Origin: a virus
Length of the DNA: 20,650 bases
Direction: 5' to 3' (one strand)
IMG/VR virus record: IMGVR_UViG_3300025889_001171
Coordinates: 1-20,650 of that record
In this document: one piece after another, positions 1 to 8,423 of the stretch
Position numbering within the stretch: position 1 is the stretch's first letter
Layout: the number at the start of each line of letters is the position of its first letter
Made by a program: the position numbers and the translations under genes
Notes under the pieces: generated by a model
What the model saw: the letters and a program-made list of their open reading frames with translations, nothing else
Databases searched by the model: none
What the model was told of the DNA's origin: nothing

Positions 1-58
1 GTAATTGCATTACACCTGTTGTTGGGCAAGCTAACTCAGATTCCTGGAAATATTTCAT
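1..58 (-). CDS. M15-type peptidase, probable endolysin (3' part outside window)
   Basis: Only the first 19 residues are visible. They begin MKYFQESELACPTTG, which resembles the N-terminus of phage M15-type peptidases (Peptidase_M15_3-like; pattern F-x-x-x-E-L-x-C-P-x-T-G). Members of that family cut peptidoglycan cross-bridges or act as D-Ala-D-Ala carboxypeptidases, and phages use them as endolysins. The start at 58 is chosen over the in-frame ATG at 64 because an AAGGG ribosome site lies six bases upstream of 58. The position just after the virion genes suits a lysis gene. The zinc ligands (HxxxxxxD...H) lie beyond the window, so the call rests on a short N-terminal resemblance recalled from the family. 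Confidence 0.55.
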   Translation of the reverse strand, partial: MKYFQESELACPTTGVMQL

Positions 59-122
59 GTTCATCCCTTTCGTCTTTTTTACTGAATAAGTTTATAATAA
101 ATACTTTTAGTTTTCTAATCAT
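36..122 (-). CDS. Possible 28-aa peptide, basic/hydrophobic
   Basis: An ATG overlaps the stop of the preceding virion gene as TAATG, the junction used repeatedly in this operon, and opens a 28-codon frame (MIRKLKVFIINLFSKKDERD...) ending in TGA. It has a short hydrophobic stretch after a basic start and a charged tail. It overlaps the peptidase start by 23 bases. No good Shine-Dalgarno sequence precedes it, so translation would depend on coupling. It may only be a re-initiation leader that carries ribosomes to the peptidase gene. I recognise no family. Confidence 0.3.
   Translation of the reverse strand: MIRKLKVFIINLFSKKDERDEHEIFPGI
65..69 (-). promoter_or_regulatory. Ribosome binding site of the M15-type peptidase
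   Basis: AAGGG on the minus strand lies six bases upstream of the ATG at 58. It is only one base from the alternative ATG at 64, so it favours the downstream start. Confidence 0.55.
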
Positions 123-1411
123 TATTTGAACATGTATCCTAGACCATCTCCACTATTAAAAGGTAAACTTAAAGATACTCTAGGAACAAAATTACCAGTA
201 TCATTCACAGATGCACCTATGTTTACAGGAAAACCAATATTTGAAGTTGGATAAATTGATTTTAAAAGGTCAATAGTAGTATTTACTCCAAGAGTATTGC
301 CCGCCGGAGAAGCACCAAAATAAGGGGTCACTATAGCAGGACTATTTGTACCTATATTTAAAGGAAAAGATTTTGAAATAGAAGCACCCGGAGCATCGTT
401 AGACGAAATACCTGCTGATAAACCTACACCATAAGGTAGCTGAGTTCCTATCCCTAAGTTGTAAGAATTATCATCAAAATTGTAGCTCCCACCATAACCG
501 ATACCAAAATTATCGCTTAAAGGTAAATAATTTCCTAAATTAGCCGATTGGTTTAAAGCATTTAAATTCACTTCTCCGACAGGGGTATTTAAGTTTACCC
601 CTCTTTGTGCCGCATCATAATAATCTACTGCTTTTTCTAAAACACTTGTAGGACTTGGAATACTCAAGTTCAAGGCAGTAGCGTTTGCTAATTTTTCTTC
701 TAAAGTTCTATTATCACTGTAATCTTTATTTGCATTTTCCATAGCTATTTGAACTAGCATATCGTTAGGGTTTGTCGCAGCTATCCCTGTGTCTACTCCC
801 ATTGAACTAAAATAATCTTTCATATCTGAAGTAGGTTGAGGAAATTGAGTTTCAATTCCTTGTGCTTGAGTTTGTGAACCTGTGCCAAAATAGTCTCTAA
901 GCTTGTTCCACGCATCGCTAACAGCACTTCCTATTTTAGTTGCTGTACTAACAAAAGGAATTCCATATGCCTGTAACATTTTACTAGCACCATAACCAAT
1001 ATCTCCCATAATTTCCTTTGGAGTAGGACCAAACCTGTATGCAAAATCTCTTGATACATCACCTACAGATCTTCCTCCAGGAAACTCTGTTAAATATACA
1101 GGTTCACCTGTATTAGGGTTCATTACAGGATTTCCTTTTGAATCTTTTAAAACTCTACCACTATCTATGAGAGCTTGTTTAAATTGATTGACACCACCTT
1201 CTTGGCGAGTTCTTCTTAAAACTCTTTCTTCAGGAATATCTTTTCTATCACCAAAAAACTTTTGTCTTTGAAGATTAACAAAAGCGTCTTTCTTACCTGA
1301 GGAAGGAACAGAAGATATACCACCAGATTGACCCTGATAGCCATGATACTTAGATTCTTTTGGAGCAGATATCTTTTGCTTTGCTTTTGCCTGTTCCCAT
1401 GGAGAAGCCAT
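122..1411 (-). CDS. Probable internal-virion/ejection protein with beta-rich C-terminus
   Basis: 429 residues, last in the run of large virion genes, starting at an ATG that overlaps the previous stop (TAATG). The first 100 residues are basic and Gln/Lys rich (MASPWEQAKAKQ...). The middle is helical and acidic-polar. Residues about 301-429 change character: alternating hydrophobic/polar strands rich in Gly, Asn and Tyr (segments such as GIGYGGSYNF, LGIGTQLPYGVGLSAG, PRVSLSLPF), ending in an aromatic residue. This resembles membrane beta-barrel or beta-solenoid sequence more than a coiled coil. No named family is recognised. Its place in a block of ejection-type genes suggests a virion component that leaves with the DNA. 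An outer-membrane pore role for the C-terminus is speculation. Confidence 0.6.
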   Translation of the reverse strand: MASPWEQAKAKQKISAPKESKYHGYQGQSGGISSVPSSGKKDAFVNLQRQKFFGDRKDIPEERVLRRTRQEGGVNQFKQALIDSGRVLKDSKGNPVMNPNTGEPVYLTEFPGGRSVGDVSRDFAYRFGPTPKEIMGDIGYGASKMLQAYGIPFVSTATKIGSAVSDAWNKLRDYFGTGSQTQAQGIETQFPQPTSDMKDYFSSMGVDTGIAATNPNDMLVQIAMENANKDYSDNRTLEEKLANATALNLSIPSPTSVLEKAVDYYDAAQRGVNLNTPVGEVNLNALNQSANLGNYLPLSDNFGIGYGGSYNFDDNSYNLGIGTQLPYGVGLSAGISSNDAPGASISKSFPLNIGTNSPAIVTPYFGASPAGNTLGVNTTIDLLKSIYPTSNIGFPVNIGASVNDTGNFVPRVSLSLPFNSGDGLGYMFK

Positions 1412-3933
1412 TACGATACCACCTGTGGTTTTTTAAATTTCTTTGGTTGAATAGTTGCTAATCCACCTTCGTTCGCGAAAAACGGAAGACCAACAGATTC
1501 TAAAGAAGCAATTGTATTTGGGTTAACTGATTGTGATGAAGCACTACCTCCAAGAGGAGGTAAATCTAATCCTAACATGGAAGGAGGGGCAGATGGTTTA
1601 GTAGAAGCAACTTCAACAGGAGCTGATTCTAATGTTTTCATGCCTAACTGCTCTAAAAGTCCGGGAGGAGATGTATTAGGTTTATTAAATTTTGCTTGAA
1701 TATTTAATATTGCAGGATTGTCATTTTCTTCAGAAGTTAAATCAGAGTCTTCTACTTTTTTATACCATTTTAAATCTTTTTTAACTTGATCTGGATCAGG
1801 AAAAATATCGTCTACAATAGCTTCATCGACAAATCTTTTTGCTAAAATAGGGTCCACTAAATTATTTGCTACTAAATTATTGACCACTTGAACAAATGAA
1901 CGTGCATATTTATTGGTTCCTGATTTTGCTATTTCTAGATTTAATAAATTATCGACAAAAGTTTTATCAGAAAAAAGTTTTGCAATACCTGCCGGACCAC
2001 CTAAGATAGCTAAAGCACCTCCAATAGCAAATGGACTACCTCCTCCTAAAGTCAATACAGTTGTTGCTGCACCAAACTGACCTGAGATAAATGCAAGAGA
2101 TCCTTTTTGTTTCTCAATACCTTTTGATTGAGCAAGAACCATTGCGTTTAAATATTTTTCCATGTTTTTAAGAGTATCTTTACTTCCATAAAACAATTCA
2201 TTAAGGATCTTTCCACCCGGTCCTCTTTTACCTGATATAAAATCTAAAACTTTTTTAGGATTAATAATTCCTTCTTCAGTTGCGTTTTTTAATACATCAC
2301 TAAAATATTGCCCTTGAAGTTTTTGTCTAATTAAATTAGCACCATCTTTTGAAATAATCCCTTTTTCAATGCCATTATCAATTAACTTAAAAAATTCTCT
2401 TGTTCTCCCTGGTTTGTCGCCTGCTCCAACAATTGTTTTGTATATATTATCAATCGCGTCCAGTGATGCTTTAGTTGTTTGTCCTGATGTTTCATCTAAT
2501 AAAAGTTGAGCGACAAACTTAGTGTTAAATGTTTCTTTTCCTTGTTTATAAACTTGATTTGCACCCCTGTATGAACTTAAAAGTTCAGCAGCAGCCTCGG
2601 CAGTTAGCTTTTCATTTTTAACTGCTTGTTTAACAGAGTCATCCATTAATTTTGTTGTATAACTAGCCATGTCTCCCGCAATTTTATTTAAATAACTAGG
2701 GGCAGTAGTACCGGAAGTAGTATAAAAACCAGTTTTAGATAAAAAATGAGATCTAATATTTTTAGCTGTTAAAAAATCTACCCCACCTTTTCCTGTTTCA
2801 GCAAAATTCAAAATATAATTTCTTAAAGCCTGCACACTAGGGTCTGCCATATCCCCACCTTGTGCCTTAACTTTTCTGTCAAAAGCAGCCAACATTTTAT
2901 TGGTATCAACGATTTTATTGTTTCTTAAAGATTTTTTTGCAATTTGATTTAAACCTTTGTATGCTCCATCAACTGCTGCTGCATAAAAATCTCTTCCTTT
3001 TAATAAAAAGTTTTTCATCAAATCGTCTACATTTTCAAAAGAAGCTTTATTCATAAAATTAGTAACAAATTCTTTTTCTGCTTTAGTAGGATAATAAAGA
3101 TCCATTAAATACTTACCTAGTTGTTCTTGGGAAACTTCCACACCTTTTTCACCAACAGCTCTTATTTTTCCTCCACCTAAAAAAGAAACTTCTGCTAATT
3201 GTTCAATCATATCAATAGTAGGTGATTTAGATAATCTAGCTGGAGTCAAAGTTGTACCACCATCTGAAAGAATTTTTTGAGAAGATTTAGCTCCTGCTTC
3301 TAAAGACTCACCTTCTTTTCCTCTAAATAATTTTCTAAAAGCTCCACCGAATATTCTTTGAAGACCTTGAAAAGCTCCTTCGCCGGCCGCTTCCCGCGCT
3401 CCGTAGCCCAATGCTTCTAATTTACTTTCAGTGAAAGGGGCTGATCCTGCTGTTCCTCCAAAGAAAGCGGCAAGTGTTTTCCCCCATCGAGGGTATTTAG
3501 TAACAAAATTAGCTATAGATGCCGGTAAACCTGCGCCGCCTGTTACCATTGACGGGGCTACGATACCTCCAATAATAGCTCCTGCTTCTGCTAAATTTTC
3601 AGGATCAGTAACAAAATCTTTTGCTCTTTCTAAGGAATAATAAATACTAGCTACATCTACATCACTTAGCTCTGAAATATCTTGTTCAATCCATTCTCCC
3701 CCTTTTTCTGTTCCGGCATATATGGGTTGAGAAATCATTTTTTTAAAATCTTGAAACTCTTCAATTGATACTGGCTGTAAAGGTTTTGGATAATTACCTA
3801 ATCTTCTTTCTTCTTCTACAGCTGTTAAAATATCGTCTGGTAATAAACCAAATCTTTCAAGATTTAGTATTTTTTTCATATCATCAGTGACTCTGTTATT
3901 GGACACTAAATCATTAAAGGTAATGTATTCCAT
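1411..3933 (-). CDS. Large internal-virion (DNA ejection) protein
   Basis: 840 residues, the largest protein here. It is mostly helical, Lys/Ala rich and lacks a signal peptide. Two hydrophobic Gly/Ala-rich stretches stand out: about 115-165 (AGAIIGGIVAP, TLAAFFGGTAGSAPF) and about 615-660 (TVLTLGGGSPFAIGGALAIL). They could insert into a membrane. The C-terminus carries a short motif, FFANEGGLATIQP, similar in style to Gly-Gly motifs in two neighbouring proteins. Size, composition and position between other virion genes match the internal proteins of short-tailed phages (analogous to T7 gp14-16 or P22 gp7/16/20) that form a conduit across the host envelope. I see no lytic transglycosylase motif. 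The gene starts one base after the preceding stop. Confidence 0.6.
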   Translation of the reverse strand: MEYITFNDLVSNNRVTDDMKKILNLERFGLLPDDILTAVEEERRLGNYPKPLQPVSIEEFQDFKKMISQPIYAGTEKGGEWIEQDISELSDVDVASIYYSLERAKDFVTDPENLAEAGAIIGGIVAPSMVTGGAGLPASIANFVTKYPRWGKTLAAFFGGTAGSAPFTESKLEALGYGAREAAGEGAFQGLQRIFGGAFRKLFRGKEGESLEAGAKSSQKILSDGGTTLTPARLSKSPTIDMIEQLAEVSFLGGGKIRAVGEKGVEVSQEQLGKYLMDLYYPTKAEKEFVTNFMNKASFENVDDLMKNFLLKGRDFYAAAVDGAYKGLNQIAKKSLRNNKIVDTNKMLAAFDRKVKAQGGDMADPSVQALRNYILNFAETGKGGVDFLTAKNIRSHFLSKTGFYTTSGTTAPSYLNKIAGDMASYTTKLMDDSVKQAVKNEKLTAEAAAELLSSYRGANQVYKQGKETFNTKFVAQLLLDETSGQTTKASLDAIDNIYKTIVGAGDKPGRTREFFKLIDNGIEKGIISKDGANLIRQKLQGQYFSDVLKNATEEGIINPKKVLDFISGKRGPGGKILNELFYGSKDTLKNMEKYLNAMVLAQSKGIEKQKGSLAFISGQFGAATTVLTLGGGSPFAIGGALAILGGPAGIAKLFSDKTFVDNLLNLEIAKSGTNKYARSFVQVVNNLVANNLVDPILAKRFVDEAIVDDIFPDPDQVKKDLKWYKKVEDSDLTSEENDNPAILNIQAKFNKPNTSPPGLLEQLGMKTLESAPVEVASTKPSAPPSMLGLDLPPLGGSASSQSVNPNTIASLESVGLPFFANEGGLATIQPKKFKKPQVVS

Positions 3934-3934
3934 T

Positions 3935-6211
3935 TTAAGGCTTCTTCTTTATTCCTAGGTTTATCAAATAATCGTCCATTAGTTTTTGATTAGTTAAAGA
4001 ACCAATTATGTCGTTATCAAACTGTATTCCTACTACAATATTATCAACATTCTCTGTTCCAAATATGTTCCCAGCTATTTTCTTATACTCATCCTCTGTA
4101 TCTTTATATATACTTATTGATTTATCTAAAATACTGGCGGCAGTTGATAAGAACTCGTCTCTTTGACTGTCCAACAGTCTTTCACCTGTTTTTGCTTTGT
4201 TTAAAAGCTTATTTAACTTTAACATTAAAGGACTTGCATCTTCAGCTAACTGAAATTCACCCTCTTTAACTACAGAGTTTGGATCAACCATTCTCATAAA
4301 TTCAAAAATGAAAGCTACATCTCCTGCTGCGGAATTCTCGGCAGCAGCAGCTAAGAGATTATTATAAGCTGTATATCTTTGATCAGCATTTTTATAAACT
4401 TGTAATTGTTTAAACTCTTTTCTAAAGCTAGCTTCTGAGTTTATTTGTTCAAAGTTAAGCTGCTTTTGTTCTGATATTAATTTATTAATTGTTTCTTGTT
4501 TTTCAATTAACTCTAAGGTCTGCATTTTATCAAAGTTTTGCAGCTCTATCATACCTTTTTCATTTGTAATAGCTTGGCCAGCATTTTTACCTAATACTGA
4601 ATCAATATCTGCGTTTAATTTTTCTAATCCTAAGTCCTTTTCTAATGGCAGGTATTCGTTTTCAATAACTTTTCTAGCATTTGATAATTGAGTATCAATG
4701 TTAGCTAATAATTTACCTTGAAGTTCTGCATCTTGTTTACCTTCAGCAAACTGATTTACAATAGTTTGATACTGATTATCTAACTGCTTTTTCTCATTGT
4801 CATATTGTATTCCATAAAGCTGTTCTAATTGTGTCTCAATATTTAGCTGTAAAGTTTGAGGAAGATACTTTGATTCAGTTTTCATTTTTTCTAAAGCAGC
4901 TATAGAGGTGTCTAGATCTACTTGCAGCTGAGTAGGTAGTACACCTACTTTAATTTCTTTTTCAAGATTATCTAAAGTTTTAGAACTTATCTCTAAAGCA
5001 TTAAGAGCAGTTTGTTGTGGATCCTTAAAAGCATTTTCAATTACACTAGGAAGAATTGCATTCATAAAACCAGTTTCTTTTGCTTCTTCTTTTGCTTTAT
5101 CTTGTAAGGCTAATTGTAAAGCAGTATCTTGAATTTGTTTTGTTTGTTTACCAATATCTGTACCAAACTTTGCTAAATTTGTAGCACCGACAGTAAGAAC
5201 ATCAGTTAAGGTTGCCTCTGGATTTAAAGCAGTAGCACCTAATTGTAAAAATAAAGGAGCTGCATCTAAATAAGCTTGCTCCCTCATTTTATCTTTGTCC
5301 ATTAACATCTGCTCGTATTGAGCACGAGCAGCTTGGGTATCAAACTTTTTTCCACCTACCCCATATTCCTTAGCTAATTGTTGCACTATATTAATCATTT
5401 TAGGGTCGTAAACACCACCCATAGTGCTAAAAAAATCGTTTCCCTCTCCCCCTTGATTAGTTCCGTTTGCACGATAAACTATACCGCCTTCTTTCATTTG
5501 CATAGGAGCTTGTTGCATCATTTGTTGCGCTCCGGGGGCCGCGGCTAACCCACCTTGTTGTTCTTGTAATTCAAAAACTGGTTGTACTAAAGCTAAGACA
5601 GATAAAGGAGTTGCTTGCGCGTCTTTCTCTCCCACAGTCATGGCTAGTTCTTGGATTCTTCCTTCTAAAGGAACTTCATCACCACGAACTTGGTTCATTA
5701 ATTCGACATATTGTTCAGGGGAAACTTTTGCTATACCACCATTAGAATCAACAGGCATTGACTCTTGATCTAAACCATCAGCAATACCCACAGCATCAGA
5801 TCTTTCTCCTTCCATAGGAGATCCTTCAGCTCTTTTCTTCATGACATTTTCTAACATCATTTCCATGTATCTTTTATCTTCAGGTGTTTCAGACTCACCT
5901 TTACTAATTATTTGTCCTTCTGTTTGTTTTTTAGCTTTATAATTAGTGAATTCATTTAATAAAGGAATTAACATACTAAAGTTATCGGGATTGTTTCCTT
6001 CTAATAAAACATCAAGAATTCCTTGGCCCATATCTCCGTAAGACTCTAATAAAAAATTTTGAAAATCAGGATCCATTAAACTCTTTGAGTAATCATCCAT
6101 TTCAGGCTTGTTCTTCATTTGAATAACCATTTCACCCATAGGAGGAGTGCCAGATTGTCTTCTTACAATCTGTGGCCTAAACATTGGTCTTTGTAAAACT
6201 GAATTCATCAT
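3935..6211 (-). CDS. Internal-virion protein with long coiled-coil half
   Basis: 758 residues. The N-terminal third is Met/Gln/Pro rich. Around residues 188-220 it has a segment (LAMTVGEKDAQATPLSVLAL) that I recall as common in marine podophage virion proteins. It is followed by a Gln/Met-rich linker and a Gly-Gly motif MKEGGIVYRANG at about 239-250. From roughly residue 290 to the end it is Gln/Glu/Lys/Leu rich with heptad-like spacing, predicting long helices or coiled coils. The start ATGATG overlaps the upstream stop (TAATG). No enzymatic motif is visible. It is most likely an ejection or internal scaffold component; this is inferred from context rather than from a named domain. Confidence 0.6.
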   Translation of the reverse strand: MMNSVLQRPMFRPQIVRRQSGTPPMGEMVIQMKNKPEMDDYSKSLMDPDFQNFLLESYGDMGQGILDVLLEGNNPDNFSMLIPLLNEFTNYKAKKQTEGQIISKGESETPEDKRYMEMMLENVMKKRAEGSPMEGERSDAVGIADGLDQESMPVDSNGGIAKVSPEQYVELMNQVRGDEVPLEGRIQELAMTVGEKDAQATPLSVLALVQPVFELQEQQGGLAAAPGAQQMMQQAPMQMKEGGIVYRANGTNQGGEGNDFFSTMGGVYDPKMINIVQQLAKEYGVGGKKFDTQAARAQYEQMLMDKDKMREQAYLDAAPLFLQLGATALNPEATLTDVLTVGATNLAKFGTDIGKQTKQIQDTALQLALQDKAKEEAKETGFMNAILPSVIENAFKDPQQTALNALEISSKTLDNLEKEIKVGVLPTQLQVDLDTSIAALEKMKTESKYLPQTLQLNIETQLEQLYGIQYDNEKKQLDNQYQTIVNQFAEGKQDAELQGKLLANIDTQLSNARKVIENEYLPLEKDLGLEKLNADIDSVLGKNAGQAITNEKGMIELQNFDKMQTLELIEKQETINKLISEQKQLNFEQINSEASFRKEFKQLQVYKNADQRYTAYNNLLAAAAENSAAGDVAFIFEFMRMVDPNSVVKEGEFQLAEDASPLMLKLNKLLNKAKTGERLLDSQRDEFLSTAASILDKSISIYKDTEDEYKKIAGNIFGTENVDNIVVGIQFDNDIIGSLTNQKLMDDYLINLGIKKKP

Positions 6212-7131
6212 TAAAATAATCCTGACAATCCTTTCAATCCACTAAGAGCTCCTAGGCCTAATGAACCGTAACCTATTATTTGTTGTAAAGGGGAAACCGA
6301 TCCGCCGCCCGCGGTACTAAAAGAAGGAATAGATGGAGCATAGCCAAATGCAGAGCCTAAGAACCCTAATTCAGTGAATGGTTGCTGGTACTGTGCTAAC
6401 TGATTAGCATAATCAATATCATATCCTTTTTGTTCTTGTTGTTGCTGTAAGTTTGCAAAATCTAACATTGTACCAATATCAGTAAGACCTGCTTGTTGAG
6501 CGCCAAATCCAAGACCTGCCTGACCTGAACCTAAAGTACCATAAAGAGAGCCTAGCCCACCTAAACCTTGTGCAGTTGCTCCAAGTCCTGTGGCAGCAGC
6601 TTGTTGAGATCCAAAATATTGTTGTAAACCTTGTGTATAAGCATCAGCTTGAGCTCTAGCTAATGCATCAGCCCTATTTCTTTCTAATTCAGATCTTTGA
6701 ACGCCTTCTCTTCCGCCACCAAAAGCATTTGCTCCAATAGCTCCGGCAGCAGCTTGATTAGCAGCAATATCATAAGCACGATTGATTTCACTTTGAACCG
6801 CTTGTTGATAAGGGTTCATATAAGGTTGAATCTGTTCTAAAGTAGGGGCTTTCCCTAATCCTGTGTAAATATCTGCTGCCTGTCCATAAATATCTGCAGC
6901 TCCACCTAAACTTTCAACACCAGTAGCCATTGTGTTCACAGCTGTATTAACATAAGGTTGATAAGCTCCAATACCTGAAGTAAAGGCTGTCTGAGCTTTA
7001 TCATATAATTCATTTAAATCGGCTAATTTTTGCTCAGGAATACCAGTAACATCACCGGCTTTGATGTCTTTAATAAGCTGTTGGATACTGTCTAAGTATC
7101 CTAAATATTTACCCTGAATCTCTTCTTCCAT
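6211..7131 (-). CDS. Ala/Gly/Gln-rich virion protein
   Basis: 306 residues. After a helical start, residues 104-155 hold a segment (YMNPYQQAVQSEINRAYDIA and then NAFGGGREGVQRSELERNRA) that recurs in marine phage virion proteins as I recall them. The centre is a low-complexity Gly/Ala/Gln tract (repeats of GLG and QQ), and the C-terminus has a Gly-rich hydrophobic tail ending GLSGLF. Residue 273 falls in an Ala-Gly-Gly-Gly-Ser site written in unusually GC-rich codons (positions 6298-6313). Start and stop overlap both neighbours as TAATG. The composition suggests a flexible or membrane-active ejection protein, like P22 gp7-type proteins, but I cannot show homology. Confidence 0.6.
   Translation of the reverse strand: MEEEIQGKYLGYLDSIQQLIKDIKAGDVTGIPEQKLADLNELYDKAQTAFTSGIGAYQPYVNTAVNTMATGVESLGGAADIYGQAADIYTGLGKAPTLEQIQPYMNPYQQAVQSEINRAYDIAANQAAAGAIGANAFGGGREGVQRSELERNRADALARAQADAYTQGLQQYFGSQQAAATGLGATAQGLGGLGSLYGTLGSGQAGLGFGAQQAGLTDIGTMLDFANLQQQQEQKGYDIDYANQLAQYQQPFTELGFLGSAFGYAPSIPSFSTAGGGSVSPLQQIIGYGSLGLGALSGLKGLSGLF
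6298..6313 (-). repeat. GC-rich 16-bp motif, copy 1
   Basis: The minus-strand sequence fits CGCGGRCGGCGGNYCG and encodes Ala-Gly-Gly-Gly-Ser. It differs from copy 2 at one base. It stands out sharply from AT-rich surroundings and overlaps a CCGCGG palindrome at 6309-6314. Confidence 0.7.
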
Positions 7132-8138
7132 TATGCTCTCCCTACTATTCCCAAGCTTTGTTGAGATAAGTTACCACCATTTTCTAAATTTTTCATCAAC
7201 TGATACATCTTTTTTGCTCCCTCTTTCCGCGAGCCGCCGCCCGCGTTTCTCACTGCCTGAGCAGTCATTACAAATTCACCATCACTTAACATTGCAGGGA
7301 TATCGTCCGATGTTCCTGTTCCTTTACCAGCTATCTCACCGATACGTCTTGGATGTTCTTTTACGTTCCCATCAGGGTGTTCAATTTTTTGGCCACTGCC
7401 AGCTGCATAACCGGTTATCGGACCGCCGTCCGCGGCATAAGAAATGAAGAAATCATCTCTTGCTTGTTGTACATAATCTGTATCATCTACTTCAGGTTTA
7501 GGTAAAACAAAAGGTAGAGCTGCACTACCTGCTAAATATAAAGGACCATAACGACCCATAAAACTTCTTTCTGGTTTGATACCTAATTTTAATACGTCAA
7601 CAGGATCCATTCCATATTCTTCTACATATTTTCTAAAAACAGGGTTTTCTATAGACGCTTCACTAAATGGGTTTAATCTTGCGCCTAAACCTTCAGTAAA
7701 AAAGTCTTTTGTTGCTCCACCTATTTTTTGAAAAAATCCTGGCTTATCTGAAACAGTTTGTATTCCTTTTGATGCTCCACCTAAGTCACTTAAGAAAGGA
7801 TAATCTTTTCCTCCACCAATTGCCGCTGTTCCTGTATCAATGGCTGATTTAGTTCCAGTAGCAGCTTTACTAAATCCACCAGTTAACCCTGTAAGAGCAG
7901 TTTGTATTGCTAAATTTTTTGCAACGTCTGCTGGCTTTTGACCTGCGGCTAAATTAATTCCTGCACCAATACCTAATTGTGCAAGTGGTCCTATGCCAGG
8001 TATAAAAGGTAAAACATAAGGAGCGACAGGGGCAACAGCTTTCGCTACACCTGTTACTGTATCTTTAACATTTTGAAAAAAATCACCAATAAGAGATCCA
8101 AGACCTAATTCATATACCTGTGGATACTCTTGATTCAT
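7131..8138 (-). CDS. Virion protein with SDDIPAMLSDGEFVM motif
   Basis: 335 residues. Residues about 28-66 form a hydrophobic Pro/Gly/Ala-rich segment (KAVAPVAPYVLPFIPGIGPL) that could enter a membrane. The C-terminal 65 residues contain GTGTSDDIPAMLSDGEFVMT followed by AQAVRNAGGGSRKEGAKKMY. I know this motif from many phage virion proteins, including tape-measure-like and ejection proteins; its function is unknown. A Gly-Gly site, AADGGPITGYAAG, lies at about 234-248. Both that site and the later AGGGS are encoded by the GC-rich motif reported separately. The start at 8138 is supported by AAGGA eight bases upstream; the stop overlaps the next ATG. It is probably an internal-virion or distal-tail protein ejected with the DNA. 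Confidence 0.6.
   Translation of the reverse strand: MNQEYPQVYELGLGSLIGDFFQNVKDTVTGVAKAVAPVAPYVLPFIPGIGPLAQLGIGAGINLAAGQKPADVAKNLAIQTALTGLTGGFSKAATGTKSAIDTGTAAIGGGKDYPFLSDLGGASKGIQTVSDKPGFFQKIGGATKDFFTEGLGARLNPFSEASIENPVFRKYVEEYGMDPVDVLKLGIKPERSFMGRYGPLYLAGSAALPFVLPKPEVDDTDYVQQARDDFFISYAADGGPITGYAAGSGQKIEHPDGNVKEHPRRIGEIAGKGTGTSDDIPAMLSDGEFVMTAQAVRNAGGGSRKEGAKKMYQLMKNLENGGNLSQQSLGIVGRA
7230..7245 (-). repeat. GC-rich 16-bp motif, copy 2
   Basis: One mismatch to copy 1. It encodes the same Ala-Gly-Gly-Gly-Ser pentapeptide at the C-terminus of a different protein, using GCG, GGC and TCG codons that look rare elsewhere in the window. Confidence 0.7.
7419..7434 (-). repeat. GC-rich 16-bp motif, copy 3, with hairpin
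   Basis: Same consensus; it encodes Ala-Asp-Gly-Gly-Pro. Here it can also form a small hairpin: CGGAC at 7419-7423 pairs with GTCCG at 7428-7432 around a four-base loop. It overlaps CCGCGG at 7430-7435. A perfect 12-bp palindrome, ATAACCGGTTAT, sits just beside it at 7407-7418. Confidence 0.65.
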
Positions 8139-8144
8139 TTTTCA

Positions 8145-8399
8145 TTATCCTTTTTTAACCACAGCACCTGTAAATAGTTTCGGTGCAATAACATTAACAT
8201 CTCTCCTAATATCCGACACAGTAGTAGCAGTAGAAGGATTAGCCACGTCAGCAGCACAATGATCCTCAGACTCATACGTTTCACCAGTTCGGGTATTAGT
8301 AATTGTGGTCTCGACTTTACAGCTATAAACAGGGATTTGGTTCCCTTCAATATCGTACTCATAGCGTAAGATGACCGGTTCATCTACTATTTTATGCAT
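8145..8399 (-). CDS. Small conserved marine-phage protein
   Basis: 84 residues (MHKIVDEPVILRYEYDIEGN...). It has a Thr-rich centre with TNTRTGETYESEDHCAADVA and an ending around DIRRDVNVIAPKL. Similar small proteins (an E-Y-x-S-x-x-x-x-x-A-D-V pattern followed by I-x-R-D-V) occur, as I recall, in virion regions of cyanophages and pelagiphages; their function is unknown. Among the minus-strand frames here this one has balanced composition; the overlapping frame is a Leu run without family resemblance. No Shine-Dalgarno precedes the ATG. The 24-base gap upstream holds AACTATA-like direct repeats and a TATACT, so leaderless translation from a local promoter is conceivable but unsupported. Confidence 0.6.
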   Translation of the reverse strand: MHKIVDEPVILRYEYDIEGNQIPVYSCKVETTITNTRTGETYESEDHCAADVANPSTATTVSDIRRDVNVIAPKLFTGAVVKKG

Positions 8400-8423
8400 A
8401 GTATAGTTTTATAGTTGTTTTAT

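Noticed and set aside
7133-7447. Plus-strand frame of about 104 codons opposite the 335-aa virion gene
   Set aside because: Antisense shadow with Ser/Leu/His-rich composition, no ribosome site, and no other plus-strand gene in the window.
8135-8383. Alternative minus-strand frame with a Leu-rich hydrophobic stretch, holin-like at first sight
   Set aside because: It overlaps the 84-aa frame almost fully, and that frame shows a recognisable conserved pattern and balanced composition. The Leu run is what a shifted reading of Thr/Ala/Val codons gives. It would also overlap the next gene's start.
8400-8423. Terminator between the sulfotransferase and the 84-aa gene
   Set aside because: The gap has direct AACTATA-like repeats but no GC stem followed by a T run.
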